A DNA stretch of 64,000 nucleotides from Capnocytophaga canimorsus (GCF_002302565.1 NZ_CP022382.1:629001-693000), one strand, 5' to 3'. Counted from the stretch's first letter, positions 1 to 9,458 are shown. A program made the numbers and translations. Notes: generated by a model not told the origin, from the sequence alone.

Positions 1-2
1 TT

Positions 3-890
3 GTAGCTAACATACTCGCCGCCAACGGAGAGATTAAAGGAGGAAGTTGTGGCGGATGGGCTATGGTATTTATCTACGAAGAAGAAGGAGCCTCTGCAAA
101 GAAAATTACCACTCACGACGGATTTACTTCTGTAAATACGGTTTTAAACTACCAAATTAACCCAAAACAAAATGCAAAAGGGCGTATTTTAGGAGCAAGT
201 ATTGAGGGAGACTTAAATGTAGTTGGTGATAAATTAGTAGGTAATTTCCCTAAAAACAACATTTCTTTCTTTATCTTGGAACAAGGACGAAGTCGAGATG
301 ATTTTTTCAACAGTTCTATTACCAAAAACAATCAACACGTAAAAAGCAGAAATCCTAATAGTAAAAACACCTTAGGTTTTGATATATATGACATTGAATT
401 CTCTAAATATCAACAAATTCTAACCGATGAACAAGAGCTGAATTTGAAACTCATCACAGGCGCCGACAAACCTTTCTTGTTCTTCAATGCAATTTGCATT
501 GAAACCGAAAAGAATGAAAATGGAACCTATAATAGGTTTGGTAATTCGGCTGAAACTAAAGAAATTGACGCCTTTGATGTCTCTGCTGAAATGGCAAAAG
601 CAGGAATTGGTGAAGATGATATTAAAAATATCGAAATAAATAACTCTGACAAAGGTTTTTATAATGTAATTGGTGTATATTTCAATTCAAAAAGTGTACT
701 AAAACTTATCGAAACACTCAATAAAAAAGGTTACGAAACCAATTATTTATTCGATGATAAAACTAATTATCATTACGTTTATACCCACCATAGTTTATCT
801 TTCGATGAAGCATTGAAAAATCGAGACACCTTGAGCCGAGACCCTGAAATTAAAGAATCTTGGATTTTAGTCATAAAAAACAATAACTAA
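3..890 (+). CDS. C-terminal part of a secreted gliding/T9SS-associated protein with SPOR-like end
   Basis: The frame is open to the left edge of the window, so this is the 3' part of a longer gene; an internal ATG at position 63 is probably not the true start. The visible part begins with an NGEIKGGSCGGWAMVFIYE stretch that resembles the beta-sandwich modules of large secreted proteins of gliding Bacteroidota. It ends with about 75 residues (from KGFYNVIGVYFNS to SWILVIKNN) that read as a SPOR-like domain: paired beta strands, a Lys-rich helix and YYVYTHHS-like spacing. SPOR domains bind peptidoglycan or envelope partners. The function is inferred from this architecture only. A promoter and queE follow within 45 bp. 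Confidence 0.6.
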   Translation, partial: VANILAANGEIKGGSCGGWAMVFIYEEEGASAKKITTHDGFTSVNTVLNYQINPKQNAKGRILGASIEGDLNVVGDKLVGNFPKNNISFFILEQGRSRDDFFNSSITKNNQHVKSRNPNSKNTLGFDIYDIEFSKYQQILTDEQELNLKLITGADKPFLFFNAICIETEKNENGTYNRFGNSAETKEIDAFDVSAEMAKAGIGEDDIKNIEINNSDKGFYNVIGVYFNSKSVLKLIETLNKKGYETNYLFDDKTNYHYVYTHHSLSFDEALKNRDTLSRDPEIKESWILVIKNNN

Positions 891-906
891 TTTAAGATTA
901 TTGTTG

Positions 907-914
907 TAAATTTG
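907..914 (+). promoter_or_regulatory. Flavobacterial -7 box before queE
   Basis: TAAATTTG matches the Bacteroidota -7 consensus TAnnTTTG and lies 18 bp before the queE ATG. No clear -33 TTG is seen at the proper distance. Confidence 0.45.
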
Positions 915-932
915 CCGCCCAAATGAACCCGA

Positions 933-1565
933 ATGTTAAAAAAAGAAATTCAAATTGCGGTAGATAAGGGCGAAATGCTCCCCTTAATGGAAGCTTTCTA
1001 CACCATTCAAGGTGAAGGCTTCCATAAAGGGACGGCAGCATATTTCATCAGAGTCGGTGGATGCGATGTGGGTTGCCACTGGTGCGATGTAAAGGAAAGT
1101 TGGGATGCTGAAAAACACCCTCCAACACATATCGAAGATATTGTAAAACAAGCAAATAACCATTCTAAAACCATTGTAGTTACGGGAGGAGAACCACTGA
1201 CTTGGAATATGAATCCGTTAACACAAAAATTAAAAGCAGTTGGTTTAAGCACACATATCGAAACCTCTGGGGCTTATCCACTTTCTGGAGATTGGGATTG
1301 GATTTGTCTTTCACCTAAAAAATTAAAACCTCCCACAGTGGAAATCCTCCAAAAGGCAAACGAACTAAAAATCATCATTTATAACAAACACGATTTTGTT
1401 TTTGCTCAAGAAATGGCAGCAAAAGTAGCATCAAATTGTATTTTGTACTTACAGCCCGAATGGAGCCGACGCGAAAAAGTTATCCCTGAGATTGTTGATT
1501 TCGTGATGAATAATCCTAAGTGGAAAGTATCTTTACAAACCCATAAGTATCTTAACATTCCTTAA
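933..1565 (+). CDS. queE: 7-carboxy-7-deazaguanine synthase
   Basis: Radical SAM enzyme of queuosine biosynthesis that converts 6-carboxy-tetrahydropterin to 7-carboxy-7-deazaguanine. The cluster motif C44-x3-C48-x2-C51 (CDVGCHWC) is present. It is followed by the WD of the substrate site, the GGEP motif (VVTGGEPL) and the LSPKK motif near residue 130. The length of 210 residues is normal for the short QueE form. The gene stands alone here; no queC, queD or queF is in the window. No preQ1 riboswitch-like structure is seen upstream. Confidence 0.93.
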   Translation: MLKKEIQIAVDKGEMLPLMEAFYTIQGEGFHKGTAAYFIRVGGCDVGCHWCDVKESWDAEKHPPTHIEDIVKQANNHSKTIVVTGGEPLTWNMNPLTQKLKAVGLSTHIETSGAYPLSGDWDWICLSPKKLKPPTVEILQKANELKIIIYNKHDFVFAQEMAAKVASNCILYLQPEWSRREKVIPEIVDFVMNNPKWKVSLQTHKYLNIP

Positions 1566-1652
1566 AGAATTCAAGTAAAAAACCATTTCTAATCACAAAT
1601 CATTACTTGCCAATCATTTAAAAGTATTTTCAGAAATAAATACCTCAAAAAA

Positions 1653-1683
1653 TTGTTTTTTTAGTGTTTCTGAATTACCTTTG
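1653..1683 (+). promoter_or_regulatory. Promoter of the coiled-coil/zapA/6S unit
   Basis: TTG, 20 nt spacer, TACCTTTG. This is a full flavobacterial promoter ending 32 bp before the ATG at 1716. It could serve the coiled-coil gene, zapA and read through to 6S RNA. Confidence 0.6.
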
Positions 1684-1715
1684 TACCTACAGAATACCTA
1701 AACATTGGCTAAAAG

Positions 1716-2006
1716 ATGGGACATGCATACCAGTTGGTGGAATCTCTCAAGCAAAAAGTAGTTTCTTTAGGAAAGCAGTTTGAAAGTCTTAGAGAGGAAA
1801 ACCAAAATTTGAGGAGTTCCATTGAGTCACTTGAGCAAAAGAAATCAGAGCTTGAAAAGCAGTTGATTCTATGGAGAGAGCGATATGATACCCTTAAGGT
1901 AGCCAATAGTATTTTGGGCAGTAATGAGAATAAAACAGAGGCTAAATTAAAAATAAATGCTTTAATCCGTGAGATTGACGCTTGTATTGTTCAGCTTTCA
2001 GAATAA
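1716..2006 (+). CDS. Coiled-coil protein upstream of zapA (ZapB-like)
   Basis: A 96-residue protein that is nearly all heptad coiled coil from residue 5 to 55 (LKQKVVSLGKQFESLREEN), with a short basic C-terminal helix. It has no signal peptide or membrane segment. It sits 9 bp before zapA behind a good promoter, so a role in division-ring assembly next to ZapA is likely. By size and shape it resembles ZapB, but coiled coils align easily and the call rests mainly on context. Confidence 0.6.
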   Translation: MGHAYQLVESLKQKVVSLGKQFESLREENQNLRSSIESLEQKKSELEKQLILWRERYDTLKVANSILGSNENKTEAKLKINALIREIDACIVQLSE

Positions 2007-2015
2007 TGATTTAAA

Positions 2016-2318
2016 ATGGATAACACATTAAAAATCAAACTTTCTATTGGAGATAGAGTATATCCGATGCGGATTTTACCCCATCAAGAAGAAGGTTTTA
2101 GAAAGGCAGCAAAGAGCATCAATGATATGATTCACCAGTTTGAAATGAACTACGAACTCAAAGATAAAACGGATGCTTTAGCGATGTGTGCTATTTCTTT
2201 AGCCACTAGAATTGAACAATCAAAACTAAATGAAGATTCTCAAGTGGTGGAAACAAAGGAAAAACTTGAAGAAATTCACACGCTTATTGATGAAATAGCA
2301 CAAAAAAATGTTCTTTAA
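2016..2318 (+). CDS. zapA: Cell division protein ZapA
   Basis: A 100-residue ZapA-family protein. The N-terminal part (LKIKLSIGDRVYPMRILPHQEE) is the beta-hairpin head, and the region from about residue 30 to 95 is the long helix that forms the tetrameric coiled coil. ZapA crosslinks FtsZ protofilaments at mid-cell. It follows the coiled-coil gene by 9 bp and precedes 6S RNA by about 20 bp, a gene order also known from Proteobacteria (zapA-ssrS). Confidence 0.88.
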   Translation: MDNTLKIKLSIGDRVYPMRILPHQEEGFRKAAKSINDMIHQFEMNYELKDKTDALAMCAISLATRIEQSKLNEDSQVVETKEKLEEIHTLIDEIAQKNVL

Positions 2319-2335
2319 ACATAAGCAAAAATTAC

Positions 2336-2500
2336 TGCCTGCATTGAATGTATTTTTGATAAACTCAACAGTAAAATAAAAATTGGGTGAGTGAAGTTGC
2401 AAAAGCGAGCCGTTATAAAGCGGATACTTGACCAGCTTAGTAGCCTTAAACTTGTCTTTTTGGAGTTTATACAAAAAGCTCCTCAATGCAGGTTTTTTTT
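2336..2500 (+). ncRNA. ssrS: 6S RNA (6S-Flavo type)
   Basis: A gene-free stretch between zapA and rny forms a long closed rod. The ends CCTGCATTGA (2338-2347) and TCAATGCAGG (2483-2492) pair perfectly over 10 bp, and eight T follow directly, giving a terminator. The interior holds smaller pairings and an open middle, as in 6S RNA. The position downstream of zapA and the length of about 160 nt fit the 6S family, which sequesters the housekeeping RNA polymerase. The exact 5' end is estimated from the stem. Confidence 0.8.
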
Positions 2501-2527
2501 ATTATATTAACAACTTAAAAAACAAAA

Positions 2528-4099
2528 ATGGATACAACACTGATATTAGGAATTATAATTGCCTGTATTTTAGGAATTGCCATCGGGGTGGCAATTGCCA
2601 AATTCTTAGAGAAGAAAAACGCGTCAAAAATCATTAGCAATGCACAAAATGAAGCCAAAAATCTTCTAAGAGAAGCTAAAAGTGAAGCTGAAAACATCAA
2701 AAAAGATAAAATTCTACAAGCCAAAGAAAAGTTTTTGGAACTTAAAGCTGAACACGAAAAGGTAATCAGTAGTAAAGACAAAAAAATGGCAGAAGCGGAA
2801 AAACGTATCCGCGATAAAGAATCACAAGTTTCTAACGAGTTGGCTCAGAATAAAAAACTCAAAGAGGACTTAGAAAATAAAAATAAAGATGCTGAACAAA
2901 AACTCTCTAATTTAGATAAAAAACAAGAGGAAATTGAGCGTCTTCATAAAAACCAAATCAAACAGTTGGAAATTATTTCTGGGCTTTCTGCACAAGAAGC
3001 TAAAATTCAACTAATTGATTCATTAAAAAATGAAGCACAAGCCGATGCAATGGCCTATATTCAAAACACAATTGAGGAGGCTAAACTCACTGCACGGCAA
3101 GAAGCTAAAAAAATAGTAATCAACACTATACAACGTATAGGAACAGAAGAGGCAATTGATAACTGCGTTTCGGTTTTCAATTTAGAATCAGATGATATTA
3201 AAGGGCGTATCATCGGACGGGAAGGGCGAAACATCCGTGCTTTAGAGGCAGCAACTGGCGTAGAAATCATTGTTGATGACACTCCTGAAGCCATCATTTT
3301 ATCTTGCTTTGATGCTGTCCGAAGAGAAATTGCTCGTCTTTCACTACACAAATTAGTAACTGACGGACGCATTCATCCTGCTCGAATTGAAGAAGTGGTA
3401 GAAAAAACAACCAAACAAATAGAAGATGAAATTGTTGAAATTGGAAAACGAACAATCATTGACCTTGGAATACACGGACTTCATCCTGAATTGGTAAAAT
3501 GTGTTGGACGTATGAAATACCGCTCTTCGTATGGACAAAATTTACTGCAACACTCACGCGAAGTAGCTAAATTGTGCGGACTTATGGCAGCTGAGCTCGG
3601 ATTAAATGTGAAATTAGCCAAACGTGCTGGGCTTTTACACGATATAGGGAAAGTGCCACAGGTAGAAACCGAAGTTCCTCACGCCATTTTAGGTATGGAA
3701 TGGGCAGAAAAATATGGCGAGAAACCAGAAGTTTGCAACGCTATTGGCGCTCACCACGACGAAATTGAAATGACTTCTTTGCTTTCACCTATAGTACAGG
3801 TTTGCGATGCCATCAGTGGTGCGCGTCCTGGTGCCCGTCGACAAGTATTAGATTCTTATATTCAGCGACTAAAAGACTTAGAAGATGCTGCATTCACATT
3901 TAATGGTGTGAAAAAAGCATACGCTATTCAAGCAGGGCGAGAGTTACGCGTAATTGTAGAGAGTGAAAAAGTAAGTGATGAAAAAGCTTCGGAGCTTTCT
4001 TTTAACTTATCTCAAAAAATTCAAACAGATATGACCTATCCTGGACAAGTAAAAGTAACCGTAATTCGTGAAACCCGTTCAGTAAACATCGCAAAATAG
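2528..4099 (+). CDS. rny: Ribonuclease Y
   Basis: Membrane-anchored endoribonuclease that starts mRNA decay. In order: one N-terminal membrane segment (residues 5-25, [20 protein letters not shown]), a long charged coiled coil (about 30-205), a KH domain with the [10 protein letters not shown] loop near residue 225, and an HD domain with LLHDIGK near residue 370 that carries the metal-binding His-Asp. At 523 residues it is full length. It starts 27 bp after the 6S RNA terminator. Confidence 0.95.
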   Translation: MDTTLILGIIIACILGIAIGVAIAKFLEKKNASKIISNAQNEAKNLLREAKSEAENIKKDKILQAKEKFLELKAEHEKVISSKDKKMAEAEKRIRDKESQVSNELAQNKKLKEDLENKNKDAEQKLSNLDKKQEEIERLHKNQIKQLEIISGLSAQEAKIQLIDSLKNEAQADAMAYIQNTIEEAKLTARQEAKKIVINTIQRIGTEEAIDNCVSVFNLESDDIKGRIIGREGRNIRALEAATGVEIIVDDTPEAIILSCFDAVRREIARLSLHKLVTDGRIHPARIEEVVEKTTKQIEDEIVEIGKRTIIDLGIHGLHPELVKCVGRMKYRSSYGQNLLQHSREVAKLCGLMAAELGLNVKLAKRAGLLHDIGKVPQVETEVPHAILGMEWAEKYGEKPEVCNAIGAHHDEIEMTSLLSPIVQVCDAISGARPGARRQVLDSYIQRLKDLEDAAFTFNGVKKAYAIQAGRELRVIVESEKVSDEKASELSFNLSQKIQTDMTYPGQVKVTVIRETRSVNIAK

Positions 4100-4174
4100 A
4101 TTATTGGCACAGATTTTGCTTTAAAAACGTGTGTATCAAAACATAAATCAAGTATAACATCAAATAGGATAACT

Positions 4175-5041
4175 ATGAAAAAAACGTTTGTTTTTATTTT
4201 TACATTGGGCTTATTAGCCACATCGTGTGTTTCTAAAAAGCAATATGCTGAATTGGAAGCAAAACACAAGGAAACCCAAGATTTGCTTAATAGTGCTACA
4301 GTTAGGCTGAACACCTGTTTAGAAGATGCCGCTGGATTACGCGCTAAAGTTACTGGATTGCAAAATCAAAACGATTTGCTCAAAGAAAATAACCAACAGC
4401 TAATCAACAATATGGGGAATTTGACCACCTTGACCCAAAAAGGTGCGGAGAACTTGGAAAAATCTTTGGAAAGTTTGCGTGAAAAAGATTTAACAATCAG
4501 AAATTTAAGAGACGCAGTTACTCGAAGAGATTCTGTAAACTTAGCTTTAGTTCAAAGTCTTAAAGGAGTTTTAGGCAATTTGGAAGACCAAGACATTGAA
4601 GTAAAAGTAGAAAAAGGCGTAGTTTACGTTAATATTTCTGACAAATTATTGTTCAACAGCGGAAGTTATGCCGTTACTGAAAAAGCAAAAGTAGTTTTGG
4701 GTAAAGTAGCAACCGTGGTTAAAAACAAACCCGATTTCGAATTTATGGTAGAAGGTCACACAGATGACGTTCCTGTGAAAAGTGGCTCTTCAGTAAAAGA
4801 CAATTGGGATTTGAGCGTACTTAGAGCTACCGCTATTGTGCGTATTTTACAAAAAGACTTTGGGGTAAGCCCTTCAAGAATGACTGCAGCAGGTAGAAGC
4901 GAATATGTGCCTGTAACGTCAAACTCAACAGCAGCTGGTAAGGCTCAAAATAGAAGAACACGAATTGTGGTACTTCCTAAGTTAGACCAGTTTTATACAA
5001 TGATTGAAGAAGGTATGAAAGACCCCGCTATAAACAAATAA
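4175..5041 (+). CDS. OmpA-family lipoprotein
   Basis: The signal peptide ends in a lipobox (LLATSC), so it is a lipoprotein. A coiled coil spans about residues 25-140. The C-terminal OmpA-like peptidoglycan-binding domain covers about 150-275 (FMVEGHTDDVPV, NWDLSVLRATAIVRIL, AAGRSEY, NRRTRIVVLP). It resembles Pal/OmpA-like proteins that link the outer membrane to the wall. A terminator follows directly. Confidence 0.88.
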   Translation: MKKTFVFIFTLGLLATSCVSKKQYAELEAKHKETQDLLNSATVRLNTCLEDAAGLRAKVTGLQNQNDLLKENNQQLINNMGNLTTLTQKGAENLEKSLESLREKDLTIRNLRDAVTRRDSVNLALVQSLKGVLGNLEDQDIEVKVEKGVVYVNISDKLLFNSGSYAVTEKAKVVLGKVATVVKNKPDFEFMVEGHTDDVPVKSGSSVKDNWDLSVLRATAIVRILQKDFGVSPSRMTAAGRSEYVPVTSNSTAAGKAQNRRTRIVVLPKLDQFYTMIEEGMKDPAINK

Positions 5042-5072
5042 AATTCAAATCATATCTTTATTATTTATTGAA

Positions 5073-5112
5073 ACGCCCGAATGCCGTAAAATGGAATTCG
5101 GGTGTTTTTTCT
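5073..5112 (+). terminator. Intrinsic terminator after the OmpA lipoprotein gene
   Basis: ACGCCCGAAT pairs with ATTCGGGTGT (one G-T pair) around a 13-nt loop, followed by a T run. Confidence 0.75.
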
Positions 5113-5167
5113 TTATTCATTTTAAAATTATATATCTGAATATCTCTATAAGTAAAAAACATTATCT

Positions 5168-6199
5168 ATGAAATTAGTCGTATATTTTATTTTTGCAATG
5201 CTATTATGTACCTCTTGTAACGGAGTTAAACCAAGCAAAAACTTTGATATCCAAATTATTGCAAATAACAAAAACTTAAAACTCAATGATAGCATACAAC
5301 TTTCAGTAAAGCATAATCATTTTACTTCTCCTATAAAATCTGTAGCTTATTACATAAATCAAAAAGAATTACCTAAAACTGAAAATGGAGTCATTCTATC
5401 TGAAGTAAAACTTGGTAAACAAATTCTTCAAGCTATTGTAACCCTTGAAGATGAAACGACCCACACACTTGAGAAAGAAGTCACCATATTTTCTAAAAAT
5501 CCTCCTAAAATATTAAAATACAAAATTATTAAGGAATATCCGCACGACATTACGGCTTACACACAAGGTTTAGAATTTAAAGGTGATACTTTAATTGAAA
5601 GCACCGGACAATACGGAAAATCTGTCTTAAGAAAATGGAATGTTTTCAATGGAAAAATTTATAATGAAATTCGGCTCAATGAGAAGTATTTTGGCGAAGG
5701 AATAACCTCATTAAATAACAAGATTTTCCTTCTTACTTGGCTATCAAAAACAGGATTTATCTATGATTCAAACCTCAATTTAATTAAATCTTTCAACTAC
5801 GGAAAAAGTCAAGAAGGTTGGGGATTGTGCAATGACGGAAACAAATTATATAAGAGTGATGGTTCGGAGAAAATATGGACGTTAAACGCAGATTCGCTCA
5901 AGGAAGAATCCTTTATACAATTAACCAGCAATCAATCCATATACCAAAATGCTAATGAATTAGAATGGGTATCTGGTAAAATTTACGCCAACACTTATCA
6001 AAAAGATGGTATTATGGTTATAAATCCTGATAATGGAGCCATTGAAGCCATTGTTGATGTACGCGGATTAAAAGAAAAAGTAAAACAAATCCCTTCCTTA
6101 GATGTACTTAACGGAATTGCTTATCATCCCACACGAAAAACTTTTTTCATTACTGGAAAAAACTGGAGTTCCGTTTTTGAAGTTATTTTTGAAGAATAG
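5168..6199 (+). CDS. Glutaminyl-peptide cyclotransferase lipoprotein
   Basis: Lipoprotein signal (MLLCTSC, Cys17). Residues about 20-110 form an extra N-terminal beta domain. The rest (from HDITAYTQGLEF) matches the glutamine cyclotransferase five-bladed propeller family (plant/bacterial type), with motifs YTQGLEF, GEGIT, EGWGLC, NELEW and NGIAYHP. These enzymes turn N-terminal Gln into pyroglutamate, which would suit Bacteroidota in which many exported proteins start with Gln after signal cleavage. The gene is monocistronic and convergent with the next gene, 19 bp apart. Confidence 0.87.
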   Translation: MKLVVYFIFAMLLCTSCNGVKPSKNFDIQIIANNKNLKLNDSIQLSVKHNHFTSPIKSVAYYINQKELPKTENGVILSEVKLGKQILQAIVTLEDETTHTLEKEVTIFSKNPPKILKYKIIKEYPHDITAYTQGLEFKGDTLIESTGQYGKSVLRKWNVFNGKIYNEIRLNEKYFGEGITSLNNKIFLLTWLSKTGFIYDSNLNLIKSFNYGKSQEGWGLCNDGNKLYKSDGSEKIWTLNADSLKEESFIQLTSNQSIYQNANELEWVSGKIYANTYQKDGIMVINPDNGAIEAIVDVRGLKEKVKQIPSLDVLNGIAYHPTRKTFFITGKNWSSVFEVIFEE

Positions 6200-6218
6200 T
6201 TTCCTTAAATTAAGGAAA

Positions 6219-7226
6219 CTATTTTTTATTTATAAACTTTAAACTTGAAAACAATTTACGACTTCGGAAAAAATATTGCCATACAATTGAATTGAGTGCA
6301 TAATAATTTTCATAAGAAATTGTTTTTCGTTTTTTATAAAAATATCTAGCTTTTTGATAAAAACTAAAATGTGCTTTTACAATTGCCCAAGTGAAAGCTA
6401 ATTTTCCTTGAAGTAAAAATCGTACTCCTGCAATACCATCAAAAATCATACGAATAAATATTCTTCCAAAGCAATTTCTTTTAGGCAAGTTTTTGATAAG
6501 CATAAACAATCCGTTACGAAAATTCAAATATACCTTTTTAGGATTACCCACAGATAAGGTAGCTCCCCCCACGTGATAAACCACAGCATCGGAGCAATAT
6601 ATTATACGTTTTTTAAGATGATGTACACGCCAACATAGGTCAATTTCTTCCTGATGCGCAAAAAAGTCTTCATCGAAACCTTGTATTTTTCTAAAAACTT
6701 CAGAACGAATAAAAAAACAAGCTCCACTTGCCCAAAATAAGTCAATATTGTTATCATACTGACCTAAATCCATTTCAATAGTATCAAAAATACGACCTCT
6801 GCAAAACGGAAAACCATACTTATCTAAAAAACCTCCTGCTGCTCCAGCATACTCAAATCTACTTTTATTTTTATGGTCTAATATTTTAGGCTGAACAATT
6901 GCTATTTCATTATTTTTTGAAAAACATTCAACAATCGGATTTAACCAATTTTCAGTAACCTCTACATCGGAGTTCAACAAACAATACACATCTGCTTCTA
7001 TCTGACTTAAAGCTTGATTATATCCTTTAGCATATCCTCCATTCTCACTATTTTCAATAATTTTTATTTGAGGAAAATATTTTTTCAAAAATACTACAGA
7101 ACCATCAGTTGAAGCATTATCCACCACGTACACTTGCGCATCCTGCGAATATTGAATCACCTTAGGTAGAAATTGCTTCAAAAGAGATACACCATTCCAA
7201 TTTAATATAACTATTGCTATTTTCAT
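6219..7226 (-). CDS. Family 2 glycosyltransferase
   Basis: GT-A glycosyltransferase with the GT2 hallmarks: VVDNASTDGS (35-43), the acidic N85-S-D87 that binds metal and sugar nucleotide, and a conserved FFAHQEEIDLCWR segment. A C-terminal tail of about 90 residues with hydrophobic and basic helices probably touches the inner membrane. It is related to rhamnosyl- or galactofuranosyl-transferase-like enzymes; the substrate cannot be told. It is a lone gene with no polysaccharide cluster around it. Confidence 0.88.
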   Translation of the reverse strand: MKIAIVILNWNGVSLLKQFLPKVIQYSQDAQVYVVDNASTDGSVVFLKKYFPQIKIIENSENGGYAKGYNQALSQIEADVYCLLNSDVEVTENWLNPIVECFSKNNEIAIVQPKILDHKNKSRFEYAGAAGGFLDKYGFPFCRGRIFDTIEMDLGQYDNNIDLFWASGACFFIRSEVFRKIQGFDEDFFAHQEEIDLCWRVHHLKKRIIYCSDAVVYHVGGATLSVGNPKKVYLNFRNGLFMLIKNLPKRNCFGRIFIRMIFDGIAGVRFLLQGKLAFTWAIVKAHFSFYQKARYFYKKRKTISYENYYALNSIVWQYFFRSRKLFSSLKFINKK

Positions 7227-7401
7227 CTGATTTTATTCTATTTACTATTTTTTGTATAAAACTACTACGTAGGATATTAAAAAACCTTACAGCTATAATC
7301 AATGTAAACTAAAACACATTACATTTTATAAAATTTTTATTCTACGAACTTTTAAGTTTATTAAAACATAACGTTTTTCAATAAACTTTATTTTCACTTT
7401 A

Positions 7402-7857
7402 TCAAAAATTAAACGATTTGTAATCAGGTAAGGACTCCATAAATAACAATTCATTAGAATTATAATCAATCATAGCATAATAATGTTGCAATCCGTTAGT
7501 AACCATCAAAACGGAAGCTTGAAGTGATAAGTTATATCTAAAAACTTGATCAAATACTTTTTGATTTATTAAAATATCAGGAGCTTTACACTCGACCACA
7601 AGCAATATTTCACCTGTATTTTTGTAAACAACTATATCATATCGCTTCTTTAATCCGTTTATCACCAATTCTTTTTCAACATTTATCAATGATTTAGGAA
7701 AACCTTTTTCTTGAATTAAAAACTGAACTACGTGTTGCCTAACCCACTCTTCGGGTTGTAAAACGACAAATTTTTTACGGATTTCATCGAAGATTAGCGT
7801 TTTATTTTCACTATTTTTGAAGCGAAATTGGTAAGGATAAAAATTCAATTTTTGCAT
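7402..7857 (-). CDS. Solitary HsdR N-terminal-like nuclease-fold protein
   Basis: A 151-residue protein matching the type I restriction R-subunit N-terminal family (HSDR_N_2). Its nuclease-fold core includes KRYDIVVY, then ILLVVECKAP (the D...E-x-K site of the PD-(D/E)xK fold) and QVFRYNLSLQASVLMVTNG. No helicase domain and no hsdM or hsdS is present, so it is not a restriction system. Such solo copies are common next to holA in Flavobacteria. It is divergent from holA with 75 bp between starts. The true role is unknown. Confidence 0.75.
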   Translation of the reverse strand: MQKLNFYPYQFRFKNSENKTLIFDEIRKKFVVLQPEEWVRQHVVQFLIQEKGFPKSLINVEKELVINGLKKRYDIVVYKNTGEILLVVECKAPDILINQKVFDQVFRYNLSLQASVLMVTNGLQHYYAMIDYNSNELLFMESLPDYKSFNF

Positions 7858-7932
7858 ACTGCAAATATGTAGATAATATTGCGATTTGCCAATTTTATAG
7901 CTTTATAAAAACAAAAAATAACCTTCTAAAAA

Positions 7933-8940
7933 ATGAATGAAGTAAAAAAAATCATTGCCGATATAAAAAAGGGAAATATTGCACCGGTATATTTTCTGAT
8001 GGGTGAAGAACCTTATTTTATTGATATTATCTCGGATTATATCGCCGATACAATTCTTTCGGAAGACGAAAAAGGATTTAATCAAATGGTTCTTTACGGA
8101 CAAGACGTTTCGGTTACCGACATCATCAATCACGCCAAACGTTATCCAATGATGGCACCTTATCAGGTGATTATCATTAAAGAAGCTCAAAAACTTGGTA
8201 AATCTATTGAAGATTTGACCGCTTATGTAGAAAACACAATGCCCACTACCATTTTGGTGATTTGCTATAAATACGAAACATTGGACAAACGTAAAAAACT
8301 TTACAAAGCACTCCCGAAAAATAATGGGGTTCTCTACGAAAGTAAAAAACTATACGAAAACCAAGTCGCCGAATGGATTCCTTCGGTTTTAGCAAAGAAA
8401 AAACTCAGCATTCAGCCCAAAGCTACGCAAATGTTGATTGAATTTTTAGGTAATGATTTGAGTAGAATTCAAAAAGAAATAGACAAATTAAGCATTATCG
8501 TTACTGAAAACTCAGAGATTACTCCTGAAATCATCGAGCGAAACATTGGTATTAGCAAAGATTTTAATAATTTTGAACTGCGAAAAGCCCTCGGAGAAAA
8601 AGACGAAGTAAAAGCCGTACGTATTGCCAAATATTTTGCTAACAACCCCAAAGACAATCCTTTGGTGGTTACCTTAGGAATTATTTATGCTTTTTTTCAT
8701 CAGCTAATGCTATATCACGGACTAAGCGATCAATCGGATAGAAATGTGGCTTCAACGTTAAAAATAAATCCGTTTTTCGTAAAAGAATATCACACGGCAG
8801 CTCGAAACTATCCGATGAAAAAAGTCAGTCAAATCATCGCCTCATTACGCACTATTGATGCCAAAAGTAAAGGGGTGGGAGCTGTAAACGCTTCGCCATC
8901 AGACCTACTCAATGAGCTCATTATTTCCATTTTAAGATAA
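7933..8940 (+). CDS. holA: DNA polymerase III subunit delta
   Basis: Clamp-loader delta subunit, 335 residues. The N-terminal AAA+-like fold opens with the family motif (IAPVYFLMGEEPYFIDIISDYI) and lacks a Walker A, as expected. The middle motif (LIEFLGNDLSRIQKEIDKL) and the C-terminal collar domain (KVSQIIASLRTIDAKSKG) follow. It opens the beta clamp during loading. A strong hairpin terminator directly follows the stop. Confidence 0.92.
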   Translation: MNEVKKIIADIKKGNIAPVYFLMGEEPYFIDIISDYIADTILSEDEKGFNQMVLYGQDVSVTDIINHAKRYPMMAPYQVIIIKEAQKLGKSIEDLTAYVENTMPTTILVICYKYETLDKRKKLYKALPKNNGVLYESKKLYENQVAEWIPSVLAKKKLSIQPKATQMLIEFLGNDLSRIQKEIDKLSIIVTENSEITPEIIERNIGISKDFNNFELRKALGEKDEVKAVRIAKYFANNPKDNPLVVTLGIIYAFFHQLMLYHGLSDQSDRNVASTLKINPFFVKEYHTAARNYPMKKVSQIIASLRTIDAKSKGVGAVNASPSDLLNELIISILR

Positions 8941-8977
8941 AAAAGGACGGAAATTATACAATTTCCGTCCTTTTACC
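8941..8977. terminator. Bidirectional terminator between holA and the GAF gene
   Basis: AAAAGGACGGAAATT pairs perfectly with AATTTCCGTCCTTTT over 15 bp with a 4-nt loop. A/T runs on both sides serve the convergent genes. Confidence 0.85.
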
Positions 8978-8993
8978 TTTTCATTAAAAAGTT

Positions 8994-9458
8994 TTAAAAG
9001 GATATATTTTCAGCGATTTGTTTATTTACAAATTCCAAAAAAGATTCGTCTTGAGCTGTGAAAGGGTCGATCGTGTGCGAATCAATATCAATTTGACCGA
9101 TATTTACGTTATTGACAAAAAGAGGCACCACAATTTCGGATTTTACGGTTAAGCTACAAGCAATATAATTGTCTTGAGCTTTAACATCAGGCACTACAAA
9201 ATTTTGATTGGACAGCGCTACTTGTCCACAAATTCCTTTACCGAAAGGGATTACCTTATGGTCAGTATCGGCTCCTGAAAAAGGTCCTAAATGAAGTGTT
9301 TGAGCCTGGTGATTGGCAAAATAAAACCCTACCCAATTGTAATAACTCACCTTATCACGAAGCAAATCACATATTTGTTGTAATTTTTCATCTTTCGACA
9401 GTTGCTTATTTTGGCAAATCTGTGTTACCAAAGGTTTCAAATTTTCTAAAACTGACAT
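8994..9458 (-). CDS. GAF-domain free Met-(R)-sulfoxide reductase-like protein
   Basis: A 154-residue single GAF domain with the MsrC signature: NWVGFYF, LHLGPFSG, GKGICGQVA (C77), DNYIACS (C101) and SEIVVPLF, ending in GQIDIDS. The family reduces free methionine-R-sulfoxide. Of the three Cys of E. coli MsrC, those equivalent to C94 and C118 are present. The one near GPFQGKIAC (C84) is replaced here by ADTDHK, so the redox relay must differ. It is a single gene after a shared terminator. Confidence 0.8.
   Translation of the reverse strand: MSVLENLKPLVTQICQNKQLSKDEKLQQICDLLRDKVSYYNWVGFYFANHQAQTLHLGPFSGADTDHKVIPFGKGICGQVALSNQNFVVPDVKAQDNYIACSLTVKSEIVVPLFVNNVNIGQIDIDSHTIDPFTAQDESFLEFVNKQIAENISF

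Noticed and set aside
7402..7857. A type I restriction system
   Set aside because: Only the HsdR N-terminal part is present; no helicase, hsdM or hsdS.
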